From contig NC_087080.1 in assembly GCF_026151205.1 (NCBI RefSeq), positions 1,792,879 through 1,856,878 of the forward strand: DNA of 64,000 nucleotides. The letters run 5' to 3'. The first letter of the stretch is position 1, and every line of letters begins with the position of its first letter. Source of the DNA: Bolinopsis microptera. Taxonomy: Eukaryota > Ctenophora > Tentaculata > Lobata > Bolinopsidae. The notes below the pieces were generated by a model, which made no database searches, had not been told where the DNA came from, and worked only from the letters and a program-made list of their open reading frames with translations. Positions 25,501-36,107 of the stretch are shown one piece after another. The position numbers were made by a program, and so were the translations under genes.

Positions 25501-26588
25501 GCAAATGAAACGATGTATATCGCTACCGAGATATTATCTAAACTAACAAATGATCACACAAACCGTGGTCAGAGAGCATCTCAAGAACAGCACAGCACCT
25601 CATGACGAGCTCTCCACCGTTCATGGTGATATCTTGCACAATCTCACCATCAACACACTCACGCACTCTCTCCACACATTTACCGTACCTACAGTTCGTC
25701 AGGCAACACTCCAGATACGTTACTTCCTCTGAAAATACATATTTTAGGTAAAATGTAAAATGTCGTATTTTAGGCGAAATAGAGTTGAGGTTAATATGAT
25801 TTTGAACGTTCTGATAACTTAACTGTGGTTTGTAAGTTGGTGAAATATTGTAAAGACTGCTTAATTCATGTATAACTGCAAGTTCAAATTAGATTAACCC
25901 GCTCCCAAGACTCCAGAGGCAACATTTCAATAAAAACAAGGCAGTTTCAAACAATTCACTAGTATATAATGCCCATTTGGTCCAAAACATATCTGTTGGA
26001 CTAATCCTAACTCACCTGAATTGACACCAAGTCCATTTACAACAGATCCCCAAGGACATGTCAAAGTGTCCCCGTCATACTGGTCAACAACAGTGCAATC
26101 CACGGTCTCGACATCACCCTCACAGCAATTCACCTTCTCTTTTACACTCTTTAACAAATGGTCCGCCCTGATTGAACGATTTTGAAAATTATTGTTGTTA
26201 AATTATGGAGGAGTATGATTCATGGGCCGCCAGAAATTTATTATCTGTGGTCACGTACACGCAATTTTATGTCACAACTGCATTGCAGGCAAGGAAACTT
26301 TATCTAGATTTACATTCCCATGATCGCCCTAGCAAAATGCTAACTCGTAAGTAGTGTATTTTACTAAACCATTTAAAGTATACATTTTACATTGCCGCTG
26401 GTAAAATATTTTTTCCGATATTATAAGTTTACAATTAGAATATTTAGTTATGGTAACATAAAACTTACCCGAAGCATCGACCAAACCTAGCCTGAATATC
26501 GTCTCTCCACTCAAGATGATTAAAGGTGCAAATGGGACCAGTTTCTATGGGAGTTCCACTCGTAGGATTCTCTTCATAGTTACAGCAG
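22348..26588 (-). CDS. Ten-exon gene for a protein of repeated double-cysteine (CC) modules
   Basis: Ten exons can be joined with consistent phase from 26,588 down to a stop at 22,348: 26469-26588, 26016-26167, 25564-25728, 25056-25338, 24391-24479, 24003-24144, 23670-23791, 23294-23375, 22833-23070, 22348-22512. The first listed exon starts one base into a codon, so at least one 5' exon is missing. The protein is a string of modules with the pattern C-C-x3-C-x4-C-x(6-12)-C-x2-G-x-[IV]-[IV], one or more per exon pair. I do not recognise the family; part of it faintly recalls SUEL-type lectin domains. No transmembrane segment was seen, so the product is probably secreted. AATAAA overlaps the stop region. 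Confidence 0.65.
22833..23070 (-). CDS. CC-module gene, penultimate exon
   Basis: The exon follows TTGTACAG and encodes KYELDVVHTIDDGMLEGRCC, then ISSDIITC...CQDAICSVG and GDKVLCMCLYCK, ending at AAG|GTAGTA in phase 0. If this donor were not used, the frame would stop at 22,815 after five more residues. The matching downstream phase favours splicing to 22,512. Confidence 0.6.
23294..23375 (-). CDS. CC-module gene, exon 8 of those found
   Basis: This 82-nt exon is bounded by CTGTCAG and GT|GTAAGT. It encodes AAYKKFLIPTEDC, then RGRAVTCPV, which is the C-P-x half of a module. Phase is consistent on both sides (2 bases in, 2 bases left). Confidence 0.6.
23670..23791 (-). CDS. CC-module gene, exon 7 of those found
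   Basis: This 122-nt exon lies between CTTGCAG and G|GTGGGT. It opens with VECCKTMDKYSVVTG and continues with a cysteine-free, acidic, Ser-rich tail (SDDNGGHVEHD). It provides the CC half of a module completed by the next exon. Confidence 0.6.
24003..24144 (-). CDS. CC-module gene, exon 6 of those found
   Basis: The 142-nt exon after CACCCAG carries one complete module: SCCDLDCRIGECTTRSAYC, then KPGEVISSVRKDVN and CDRLPCPF. The donor GTTAGT is weaker than the others. Phase agrees with both neighbours. Confidence 0.6.
24391..24479 (-). CDS. CC-module gene, exon 5 of those found
   Basis: This 89-nt exon sits between GATGTCAG and G|GTACTG. It completes the module begun in the exon at 25,056-25,338, giving CNIVEMDSRRTFSCPPG and then TIINAIGKS. 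The joined module aligns closely with the one at 26,016-26,167. Confidence 0.65.
24648..25089 (-). repeat. 34-bp minisatellite, 13 copies, containing the splice donor of an exon
   Basis: Thirteen near-identical 34-bp units occur without spacers. On the minus strand each unit contains the last 29 nt of the coding exon (ending ACTAGCAG) and the first five intron bases GTGAG. The unit next to the coding sequence (lowest exon base 25,056) supplies the expected donor; twelve more lie in the intron. Each unit also has TGTTGCAG, an acceptor-like motif, 21 nt before the next donor. Units differ at one main position (AACTGC or CACTGC on the plus strand). Confidence 0.9.
25056..25338 (-). CDS. CC-module gene, exon 4 of those found, ending in the minisatellite
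   Basis: This 283-nt exon after CCTACAG starts with a basic, proline-rich stretch (RRKIPTRRTKRS and LRRRREAPTPDPADC) that has possible furin-type sites. It then reads YAGCERKNSVMRK and ends NIECCSANCETS at AG|GTGAG. It is the longest exon of the gene, and its basic region is unlike the other modules. The donor lies within the 34-bp minisatellite. Confidence 0.65.
25564..25728 (-). CDS. CC-module gene, exon 3 of those found
   Basis: The exon follows ATTTTCAG and reads VTYLECCLTNCRYGKC, VERVRECVDGEIVQDI and then LVMRCCAVLEMLSDHG before GTTTGT. It holds one full module and the start of a second. An in-frame stop lies shortly beyond the chosen donor, which supports splicing there. Confidence 0.6.
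26016..26167 (-). CDS. CC-module gene, exon 2 of those found
   Basis: This exon lies between AATCAG and CAG|GTGAG. It encodes KVNCCEGDVETVDCTVV, then GDTLTCPWGSVVNGLGV. It has the CC and CP-x-G parts of the module but lacks the third cysteine seen in other copies. Confidence 0.65.
26469..26588 (-). CDS. CC-module gene, first exon found
   Basis: This 120-nt exon between ATTTCAG and G|GTAAGT encodes CCNYEENPTSGTPIETG, then a segment with PIC and RFGRCFG. It begins one base into a codon, so a signal-peptide or other 5' exon must lie upstream. I did not find it between here and 27.4 kb. Confidence 0.6.
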
Positions 26589-27433
26589 CTGAAATAAAGA
26601 AAATTAAGGCTAAAAATAGGGCGGAAGTTGAATAAGATAATATTCTGGAAACAACTCAGGATAGGGAATGGAATTAAATCTTAGCTGGGAGAATTGGGTC
26701 TACTCAGGTAAAAATTTGGACAGAAACATACCGATATGAACTATGATCACCAAGATTTAGACGAGCCAAAAATCAAGAGATTCTTCCCGAAATATCTCAG
26801 CCTACTCAGCAGCTGATTTTGGTGTTTGGTAACGTGCTTAGACCAATCACGCACTGCCTAGATGTTCATGTGACAAAATTGGCAGTCAGAATCGCTGACG
26901 TTACAGTTACCCAGGTTTAGATCAGGGGTAGTAATCCAGTGCGGGTATTTACTTTGGGGTGACGAATTTAAATGAGGTGTGTTCACTCAGTTCACAACGA
27001 CCACTAGTACTTATTTTCCTTTCAATAAATTTGTAAACTGCTAAATTCGCCTGATGATAGTGATAACGATTTGGCCTGCAATTTCTGTTTGCTGGGTAAC
27101 TGCTACTGTAATAATTCCTCCATTTAAACGATCGTAAGCAATACCTAATACCATTTGACACTTCATAAATTATTCTACGTTCATAATCGTGTAAATGTCA
27201 AAAATTTTATATGAACGATTTTCAAAATTTCTTGTTTGTCTGACTGTCTTTGCTTTAGTGTTTTTAGTTTTTATGGATTTTTTAGTTTTCATGGAGACGC
27301 GTGTTTTGTTGTTGTTGCTATACATACATTATTGATTTTGGAATTGATGATGAAATTTATGCATTAACTTATTATACATTTTGAATTAGCTTAATTTTAA
27401 AGATCACGACTCAAGAAATCAGGTGGAACGGAA

Positions 27434-27494
27434 ATGCGCGTTAAACTTATGATCGTACAACTGTTCTTTCTAGTTCGGGGAGTCTCCAGTCAAG
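27434..27494 (+). CDS. Signal-peptide exon, probably of the TSP1-SRCR-LDLa gene
   Basis: ATG opens MRVKLMIVQLFFLVRGVSSQ, a clear secretion signal (basic start, hydrophobic LMIVQLFFLV core, small residues at the end). It ends one base into a codon at G|GTATGA. The next plus-strand coding exon in matching phase is the TSP1 exon at 38,783. If the join is right, intron 1 is about 11.3 kb and has two LINEs inside it. An ATG-less alternative or another 3' partner cannot be excluded. Confidence 0.55.
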
Positions 27495-27684
27495 GTATGA
27501 TTTTGTAAATTGAGTGAATATATTTTACTTTACTGTTTCCAAGACAGCGACTAAAGCGTGCACAAATTTAAAGTGACAAAAAAAGTGTTCATCGTATCTT
27601 ACTACATCTTACTATATTTTAGTATTATATAAAGCGAGACGATATACATATGTATGTATAGATACACCTGGGTAAAACACAACC

Positions 27685-30600
27685 GTGACATTGCTACACA
27701 TGGGAATAAATGACCAGCAACACCGCATATGCACTGGAAAGTTTAATTCTGTTGTTCGAAAAGTTTGTGGTAAAAGAAAAGTCTGCTACGTGTCTGTGTT
27801 GTCCCAGTTATGTTCACCCATTGGATTATTTGTCAGTTCACTAATTTTATATCTGTATATTTTGTTATTTATTATTGTTATTTCGTTGGATCTATCAACA
27901 CGTGTGGACAGTGGATTAAAGAATATTAGTCATATTGGTAGACCTGGTAATCTTCCCAGCCTTTATAGTAGTATTAACCTGTATTTCCTAATAATTATGA
28001 CAGCATTTATTCTGAGATATTTTGATAAAGGATATTATTATTTAAAGTGTCGTAAATCATCTGCTCTGAGAAGATCATTCCAATTCTTTCTGAGATGGAT
28101 TGGTGTTCTTACTGCTCTGGTTATCTACACTTTCTCCCTGAACCTAATATTGCTTATTATATGTAACACGTCACTTTTAAATCCAGGACCTGGGAAAAAG
28201 CCTATATCTGTTTTTTATAACAATGTACAAGGTCTAATTAACACTCGTGACCTTGCGTCAGTTAACCCACCACTTAACATGACGAAAGTACATGAACTAC
28301 ATGGTTTTTTGTATACAAACAAACCTGATATTGTTATTTTAAATGAGACTTGGCTGAAAAAGTCAATATTGGATAGTGAGATTTTACCTTCTGGTTATAA
28401 AATCTTTAGGCTGGACAGGTCCCTCAAAACTCATCCATGGGATCCTGAACGACCTAAGAGGTTTAGAAAAAACGGGGGTGGAGTCTTAATAGCTCATAGA
28501 TTTGATCTAGATGTTACTAGTACTAGGATAGCTGTAGTGAAAGCTCAAGCTGAGTTATTGTCTGTTGTCTTGAAGCTTCCAACTGGTAGAAAGTTGTGTA
28601 TCTCGACTTTTTATAGAGTGGGGACTCTAAGCGACGACAATTACGTGGAATTTTCTAATTATTTTAGAACTCTTGCCTTAAAAAAGAAGATTGACAAGCA
28701 TGTTTTAATAGGAGATATGAATTTGAACTGTGTTTCTTGGCCTGCTGGTGAGACATCCTGTGAACTGCAAAATGGCTTCCTGGATTTCCTTACTGGTGAC
28801 CTAGGACACACTCAACTAATTAATGAACCTACACATAAAGCAGGGAATGTGCTTGATTTACTGTTCACAAATGTCCCTAATATTATTACCAATTTAAAAA
28901 TACTGGATCATAATGAGGCGTGCTTATCTGACCACTTTGGTATCAACCTTGGGATAAACTTCAATGTCAGCCGCAGAAAGTCTCCTAAACGCAAAGTATA
29001 TAACTATACCAAAGCCAATCGGGACGGCTTGAACTTTGCTCTGAGGCGGGTCAATTGGGATAATGTGGCTGGGTCTCATGATCCACACATTTCCTGGCCT
29101 CTTTTCAAAGATGTTCTGATTAAACTCTGCAATGAATATATCCCAAAGAAAAATGTTAAGTGTGAGTTTCAGCCGCCTTGGTATGACTCTGATTGTGATA
29201 GGGTTCTGAGAGATAAAGAGAAATGGAGAGAAAAGGCTAATGAATCTGGCAATGAGTCTGATCTTGAAAAGTTCCGTCAGTACCGCAAAGATTTTAAACG
29301 CATAATGAACGAAAAGATGAGACTCAGTGTCGAAGATGATTCTGATTCTGCCCTTATTTCCAAAAAGTTTTGGACACACGTGAAATCAAAGTCTAAGTCG
29401 ACTAGGATACCTGAAACGGTCCGATACGGTGATCGTTTTAGGAACACACCAGTTGAACAGGCTAGCTTATTCAATGAATACTTCTATCAACAATTCTCCT
29501 CAAGTAGCTCATATGACATTGACATCGACATGAGCTCCAGTAACAATTTTATGGATTTGAGATTTCACGTGTTGGATGTTTTGTTAATTTTGAAAGGGGT
29601 TAAACCGGGTAAAGCCGCAGGTCCAGATGGTATCCATGGCACTGTGTTAAAAAATTGTGCGAGCACTCTTGCAAAGCCTCTAACCATTATTTTCAACAGC
29701 TCTTTTGTGACTGGATGTGTGCCGGAGGAATGGAAGCTTGCTTCTGTTGTTCCGGTACACAAGAAGGGTGAAAAAGGATCTGTTGAAAATTACAGACCCA
29801 TCTCACTGACATGCTTAGTTATGAAAGTTTTTGAACGTTGTATTTCGAAAGAGTTGCTCGCAGCTTGTGAAGGGTTAATCGACTGTAGACAACACGGTTT
29901 TGTGAATGGGAAGTCTTGCACTACCCAGATGGTCCCATTCACAGACAACCTTGCACTGGCCCTGAACAATAAGTCAAGATCCGACATTGTTTATTTTGAT
30001 TTTGCTAAGGCATTTGACAGTGTATCACATGACTTAATCCTTCGCAAGCTAAAAAATTTATATGGTATTGATGGTCTGATGCTTAGATTTTTAAAGTCGT
30101 ATTTACAAGACAGACGACAGCAGGTTGTTGTAGGCGGAGCTGTCTCAAGCATGCTTCCCGTGCAATCAGGAGTGCCCCAGGGATCTATTCTGGGACCACT
30201 TCTGTTTGTTCTATTCATCAACGACATGTTCTCGTGTGTCTCGGAGGATACAAATGTAGCATTGTATGCAGATGACACCAAAATTTGGAGGGTCATCGAA
30301 TGCTTTGAAGACCACTATATTCTCCAAGGAGATATAGACAGGTTGTTTGCCTGGTCAATCGATAACAAAATGACTTTTCACCCTTCTAAGTGTAAGGTGT
30401 TATCTGTAACTCTGCAAAGAAATGTATTAGACAATCTTCCTTTTAATATTTATTGGTATAATCTTAATGAAGTCATAATTGATTATGTGGCATCCCATAC
30501 AGATCTTGGTGTAATAATGAACAACAGGTTTCTGTGGGGTGCACATTGTGATCAATTGATATCTAAAGCAAGCTCGAAGCTTGGGCTCTTAAAGAGAACC

Positions 30601-31703
30601 TGTCATTTTACCATGGATAAACGCCAAAAGAGGGCTTTCTACCTTACCATTGTAAGATCAATCTTTGAACATTGCTCAGTTATATGGTGTCCTCAGCGAT
30701 CGACACACATGTCGAAGTTTGAGGCAATCCAGAAAAGAGCGATCAAATGGATCAATGGACAACAGTTTGATCATTATAGTGATATTGTATTCTATGAGAA
30801 GCAGAAGGAGCTTAAAATTCTACCCATTAGATCTAAGTTCATCCATAATTCAATTACGCTCTTCTATAAAATAGTAAATGATTTGGTAAGTATATCTCTA
30901 CCTGAATATATTACTGTTGTTGAAGCTGAAACAATGAGGTACACAAGGAGCACGGCATCAGTCATTGAAGGACTTGACACCAGCACATATACCTGCTCTA
31001 TTGTACCAAACTGCGATAGTTTCAGAAACAGCTTCTTTTATAGAACAATGCTTCTGTGGAATGCACTGCCAGCCTATGTTAGACAGACTGAGAAAATTTC
31101 TATTTTCAAAACAAAGCTAACTGAATTTCTCTGGTCTTCTGACGTATGCTGGCCTGATTAGACAGCCCATCATGGAATATTATTATATATATATTTTACT
31201 TTATGAATGTCATACTCTCTATAATTTGCCCCTCGCACCTGCAGTAGAACGCGCCGTTTTTACTCTTATGAAACAACCCGAAACAATGGCGCGTCACGCA
31301 GTACGTGAGTGGCTAGATTATAGATTGTTCTATTATAATATTATTTAATTATGTTATTTTGTTGTTATGTCGTGTAAGTTTGTGGAGTAGTAGCAAGAAG
31401 GTATCGTATACATTTAAATTTGTTCTCTTGATTATTTATTAATGATTTTATGTAGGGTCGGCACCAATGTAATTATGGTCTTGCCACCGTGTTTTGGTTC
31501 AGCCGAAATAAATTTTACCTTGATGTTTTTACATATTGTTTCTCACTCCAGCTGAGTCTGGTAGTGTTGAGTATCATGAATATTTTTCTAGCTCTCTTTT
31601 TCCATGTTTTTGCTTCACAGGAGATATTGTGGTCTTTTTATTGAATATAACTGTAATACATTGATGTAAAGTTTATTTGAATTTTGAAATAAAAAAAAAA
31701 AAT
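27685..31703 (+). mobile_element. Intact CR1/jockey-type LINE with endonuclease and reverse transcriptase
   Basis: An uninterrupted 1,158-residue frame (27,685-31,161) is followed by a 3' UTR with AATAAA-like motifs and an A-rich end near 31,690-31,703. Residues about 172-430 form an apurinic-type endonuclease (ILNETW, LIGDMNLN, SDHFGIN). Residues about 620-900 form the reverse transcriptase (AGPDGI, YRPISLT, DFAKAFD, VPQGSILGPLLF, YADD near 860). The N-terminal 165 residues have three hydrophobic segments (about 47-68, 96-112, 137-160) followed at once by NPGP (166-169), reminiscent of 2A-like sequences. The intact frame suggests recent activity. Exact ends and target duplication were not determined. 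Confidence 0.9.
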
Positions 31704-32960
31704 AGGTATATATATAAAGTTTATGAATATCCGTACCATTTTACTGACACCAAGGCATCAACTTTAAGACGACGCTCCGCAAAAACCGTAAAAGATGTAA
31801 AACTGAAACTTTTTTGACTGGGTCAAATGCCTTAAGGGCCTTCAAATCAGCATGAAAAAAATGAAAAATTGGCCAAGGAATAAGAATTTTTGACGCGAAT
31901 TAAATAGGTAATAATTATTTTAAACTGTTGAGTCTTGACACCACTTTAAGGTTAGACGGGTTCCTGTTAGTATATAGACACGTTCATTAAAGTAAGAGGA
32001 TATTGTTAAACATTTTTAAATAGCGTTTTCGACGAGAGTGGCTTAATTTTAGCATTTATTTTCAGAAGTTCTGAACATTAGCCACGTGACCCATACTTCC
32101 ATATACATTGCTCAGAAAGAAAATCTATCATTGTTAGGCACTATAATGGTTAAAATGTCACATTTTCGTGACTTTTTTAGCTGCCCGATTAGTATATTAT
32201 ATAGCATTACTTAGTCTAAAATATATACATATAATTATCAATCTAACAATTATGATACAACATTGGTTAAAGGGCACGGATCGAGTGGTTAAGTCAGTAA
32301 GTCAAGTTTTCTACCGATCATAGCCCTAAAATATGTTGTTTTGAACAGTTAGCTAATACATGCACTTGGTTATTGGGAAATGAGGTAAATTCTGTCACAT
32401 TATACATATTATACAATTTGAAATTTTCGGTGAATTGCCGAAACCAAATTTATATCTGATTTTGTAATGCTTTTCGACACGAAGGCCAAGAGAAACACAC
32501 AACGCGAACGTAAGGCTTGAAATCTTAAAAGTTAAAACTTGACATGGTAAAACGTGCAATAGACAATATGATTTGAGGGTTCCAAACCTGTTATGCCGGA
32601 AGGGGGCTTGGTTAGGAAAGTTGATGAAAATTTGTGGGTTAATTTTGATGTATATATTTTGAAATGTAATAATTTATCTATAATTTAAAACAAAAATCGA
32701 ACTGTTCGACCTATTTGTTAGATTTTAAGGGCCATTCAAAATTTGGACACGTGTCTTAAAACACCCTGTACATCATTAGAGCCTGTCAAAACATTTAACT
32801 TCAAAATAAGCACTCTATCAAGTAAAATTCATAAATAATCATCATATCTGATTTTGGTTTGAAAGGCGGGAAAACTCTATATAAATATTTAAAGGACGAA
32901 ACAGTTCGTTCAAGTTAAGGGCAGTTAATGCGAACATTGTCACAAATATGATGCCTACCT
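31704..32960. other. Intron/intergenic sequence, no feature seen
   Basis: AT-rich sequence between the two LINEs, with no open coding segment, repeat array or RNA gene that I recognise. If the long intron 1 of the TSP1-SRCR-LDLa gene is real, this is intronic. Confidence 0.5.
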
Positions 32961-32966
32961 GCCTGC

Positions 32967-35900
32967 CTAGGTCGATCCAGATGAAATCTGGAACGAGTTT
33001 CGTGTCAACGCTTCTCTCCATTTATCCCTATCACACATGAGTAAACGCAGCTGGTCAGGTTCCATTCCAGTGTCTTCAAGTAGGACGTCCGGGAAGGTCT
33101 TATGTGGTCGTCCTCGATAACGCTGGCCATAGGATGGTTGCCAGAAAAGGAGTTGTTGAGCAGGTTGGTCCTGTAGACGGTAGACATGTCCTGCAAAACG
33201 AAGTCTTCGTGTCTTTATAGTATCTGTCACCGATGGAATCTTTCCGTAAAGAACGGAGTTAGGTGTATGTGATTTCCATGAGATACCAAAGACCCTTCGT
33301 AGCATTCTAGTATAAACACCGTCTAGTGCTCTGATATCAGCCTTTTTAAGAGTCCAGGTTTCTGCACCATACAGCAGAACAGGTTCTACTGCAGTTCGAA
33401 AAATCTTAGTCTTGATCTTCCTGGACATATTAGATTTCCAAAAAGCATCTAGACTCTGTAAAGCTTTCCATGCGAGGCCTTTCCTGACATTGATGTCTCT
33501 GCTTGTTGAGGCTATAAAGGATCCAAGGTACTTAAAGTCATGAACTTCTTCTAAAGGGTTGCCGTTAATAAAGACTCTATCGTCTGAGTTGACAGGTCGC
33601 GGGATGTTATAGGACATGTATTTGGTCTTTCCGATGTTAATAAGGAGACCATAACGGGCTGCTATGTCAGAAATGCTTTGGCAAAGGCGGCCATTTTCGC
33701 TGAAGCTGTCAGTAATTGTTGCTAGGTCATCGGCGAAGTCCAAATCAGCAATGTAGTTACTTCCAACTTTAAACCCATCACGTGGCCCTATTGCTAGTCT
33801 TAGTATGAAATCCAGGACGATGATAAAAATGAGAGGTGCAAGAACATCGCCCTGGAGAATTCCGAGGTTGGTAAGGAATTCTAAGGTTATACCTTCAGGG
33901 GTCATGATTTTAGCCTTGGTGTTGATGTAGAGTGACATAATGGCTTTTATGATTTTTTTAGGAAAGCCGTAGGAAGCCAGGATGTCGGGAAGATGCGATC
34001 TGAAGATGCAGTCAAAGGCCTTTGAGAAGTCAATAAAGGAGATGACACAAGGAAGCTGGAAGTTCACAACCTCTTCGATGATACGTCTAAGAGCCAGAAT
34101 CTGTTCACGAGTCCCTCTTCCAGGCCGGAAACCATTCTGGTTGTATCGGAGGCGAGGTTCTATGTGGCTCCTGATTCGGTTTAGAAGCAGCCTGTTGTAG
34201 ATTTTCGTGGCAACAGGGAGGATGGAGATGCCTCTGCTATTTTCAGGACAGAACTTTTTAGCTCCTTTGGGTATAGGAAGAATGGCAGTGACAAGGAGCT
34301 CTTCCGGGGCTTTACCAGTAGCTAGCATGTTGTTGAACAGAGATAGTAAAGTAGTGTCCAAGTCAACACACTTGTACAGCAGAGAAGGAATTCCGTCATG
34401 ACCGTACGTGTCCTTTGTCTGCTTGAGAGCTGTAGATAGTTCATCTGCTGAGAACGGTGACGTTTCAATTGGGAGTTCTGGCTTTTGGACTTCAAAGCTA
34501 CCCATTCTGATGTTGTCAGCAGGATTGTAAAGCAGTTTGCTGTAGTGGTCAGTCCACGCCTTTGCTCGATCTGCCTTGTTTCTATATCCAGGTAATGGAG
34601 ACATAGATTTAGGCTTACGATTGGTAAGGTCATTTATAAGCTTCCACGCAATACCAGAGCTGTTTGATTTCGTCTGCCATGCTGCATACCCTGGGTGGTT
34701 TGCGGGTTGCGGAATAAACAGCTGATCTACTTGATCAATTGTCTTATTAACAAACGCTTCTTGTATGCTGGTTTCGACCTTCCTGACTTCAAGGGTGGCA
34801 TCACGGAGGGCTTTAGTAGCAGCTCGTGTCTTTCTTTTGTGACTATCTTTCAACGCAGCATCTCGTGCCTTGACAGCAGCTCGGTACTCAGGATTAGATG
34901 AAATCTGAGCAGTTAGACTAGTCTTCTTCCTTTTGGGAAGTACTTTCTCTGCTGTGTCATTAATAGCACTTATCATGTTGGTGTATGCATGCTGGTTGTG
35001 TTGGACGAGGTCATCAGTCTCGTTCTCTTCATCCATTAAGGCAGTGAACCTGTTCTGGAGCTGGAGTTGGAAGGCTGTTGAAGTTGCAGTGTTACTTTTT
35101 AACTCCTCCCAGTCATACTTGATTACCTTAGGTCGGACGATGTTGGTCCTTATTGACAGCTTGATAGTCGCTGTGACAATCCGATGGTCAGATTGAACCG
35201 ATGGATTAATGTATGACTCACAGTTTTTAAGTGAATTCTGCCATTTTGAGCGAATGAGGATGTGGTCATTCTGATGCAGTTGACCATTTGGTGCTGTCCA
35301 AGTCACCTTTTTAGAATGCTTTTTGTTAAACTTTAGCGCACCAATGGTGAAAGCGTTTTCTTGGGCAAAATCAAGAAGATGCTGTCCGTTTCGGTTTGTA
35401 CATTCATAAAATGCGTTGGTGTTGCAGGTGTCTTTTCCAAGGTGAGCATTCAGGTCGCCAGCTATAGCTACTACGTCATGAGGTGGAAAAGATCGGACAC
35501 AAGAAGTTAACTCTGTATAGAACTGTTCAACTTCAAGGTCTGTAGATACATTAGTAGGTGAATGACAAGTAACTAAGTGTGTGCAAACTTCACCGGTAAA
35601 AGAAACAGACATTATCCTGTCTGAGAAGACGTTATGGTCGATGTAGCATTGTTGGGCCCAAGGGGAAAGGAGGAAGCCAAGTCCGAGGAGCGTTCTACTT
35701 TTAGGGGGAGGAGATGCTAGGAGGAACTTGTAGCCATCACGCATTATATAAGGAGTCTTCTTAATACGATGCTCTTGAAGTGCAATCACAGGTATGTCAA
35801 AGGCTTTGGCTTTGCACACAAGTTCCCATTGCTTCCATTCTTCAGTGAGAGATCTTACATTGTAAGTAGAAAGGTAAAAGGATTCTGAGATTTTTTTGTT

Positions 35901-36107
35901 AATTTTTGGTTTTTTGATGGTCCTTCTTTTAACCCAGATACCATCAGCTGCTTCTCTCCCCGAAGGGTTTAAAGGTGCAGCGTCATCATGAGCTGGACTA
36001 TCAGAAGGAGAGGTAGGGGCTGGAACCCTAGTGCTGTAGTTGTTTAGTTCGTTGTAATGTTGATAAACGGGTGCGTGGCAAAAAACTTTGCGAGTACCAG
36101 AGTAAAG
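32967..36107 (-). mobile_element. Near-intact LINE (RTE-like), endonuclease plus reverse transcriptase
   Basis: One minus-strand frame is open from a stop at 36,108-36,110 to a stop at 32,967. The part below 35,819 (950 codons) contains an endonuclease (ALQEHR, AGDLNAHLG), a reverse transcriptase (GHDGIPSLLYK, ENSRGISILPV, IDFSKAFD, LQGDVLAPLIF, FADD) and a C-terminal region with LLYGAETWTLKK and RLRFAGHVYRLQ. No ATG precedes the endonuclease in the open frame, so the element may be 5'-truncated or start differently. The 3' end is near 32,945 at a TGCCTACCTGCCTGCC motif. Clade assignment is by general resemblance only. Confidence 0.85.

Noticed and set aside
26949-27161. Possible 5' exon of the CC-module gene
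   Set aside because: No signal peptide, no suitable donor and no similarity to the modules.
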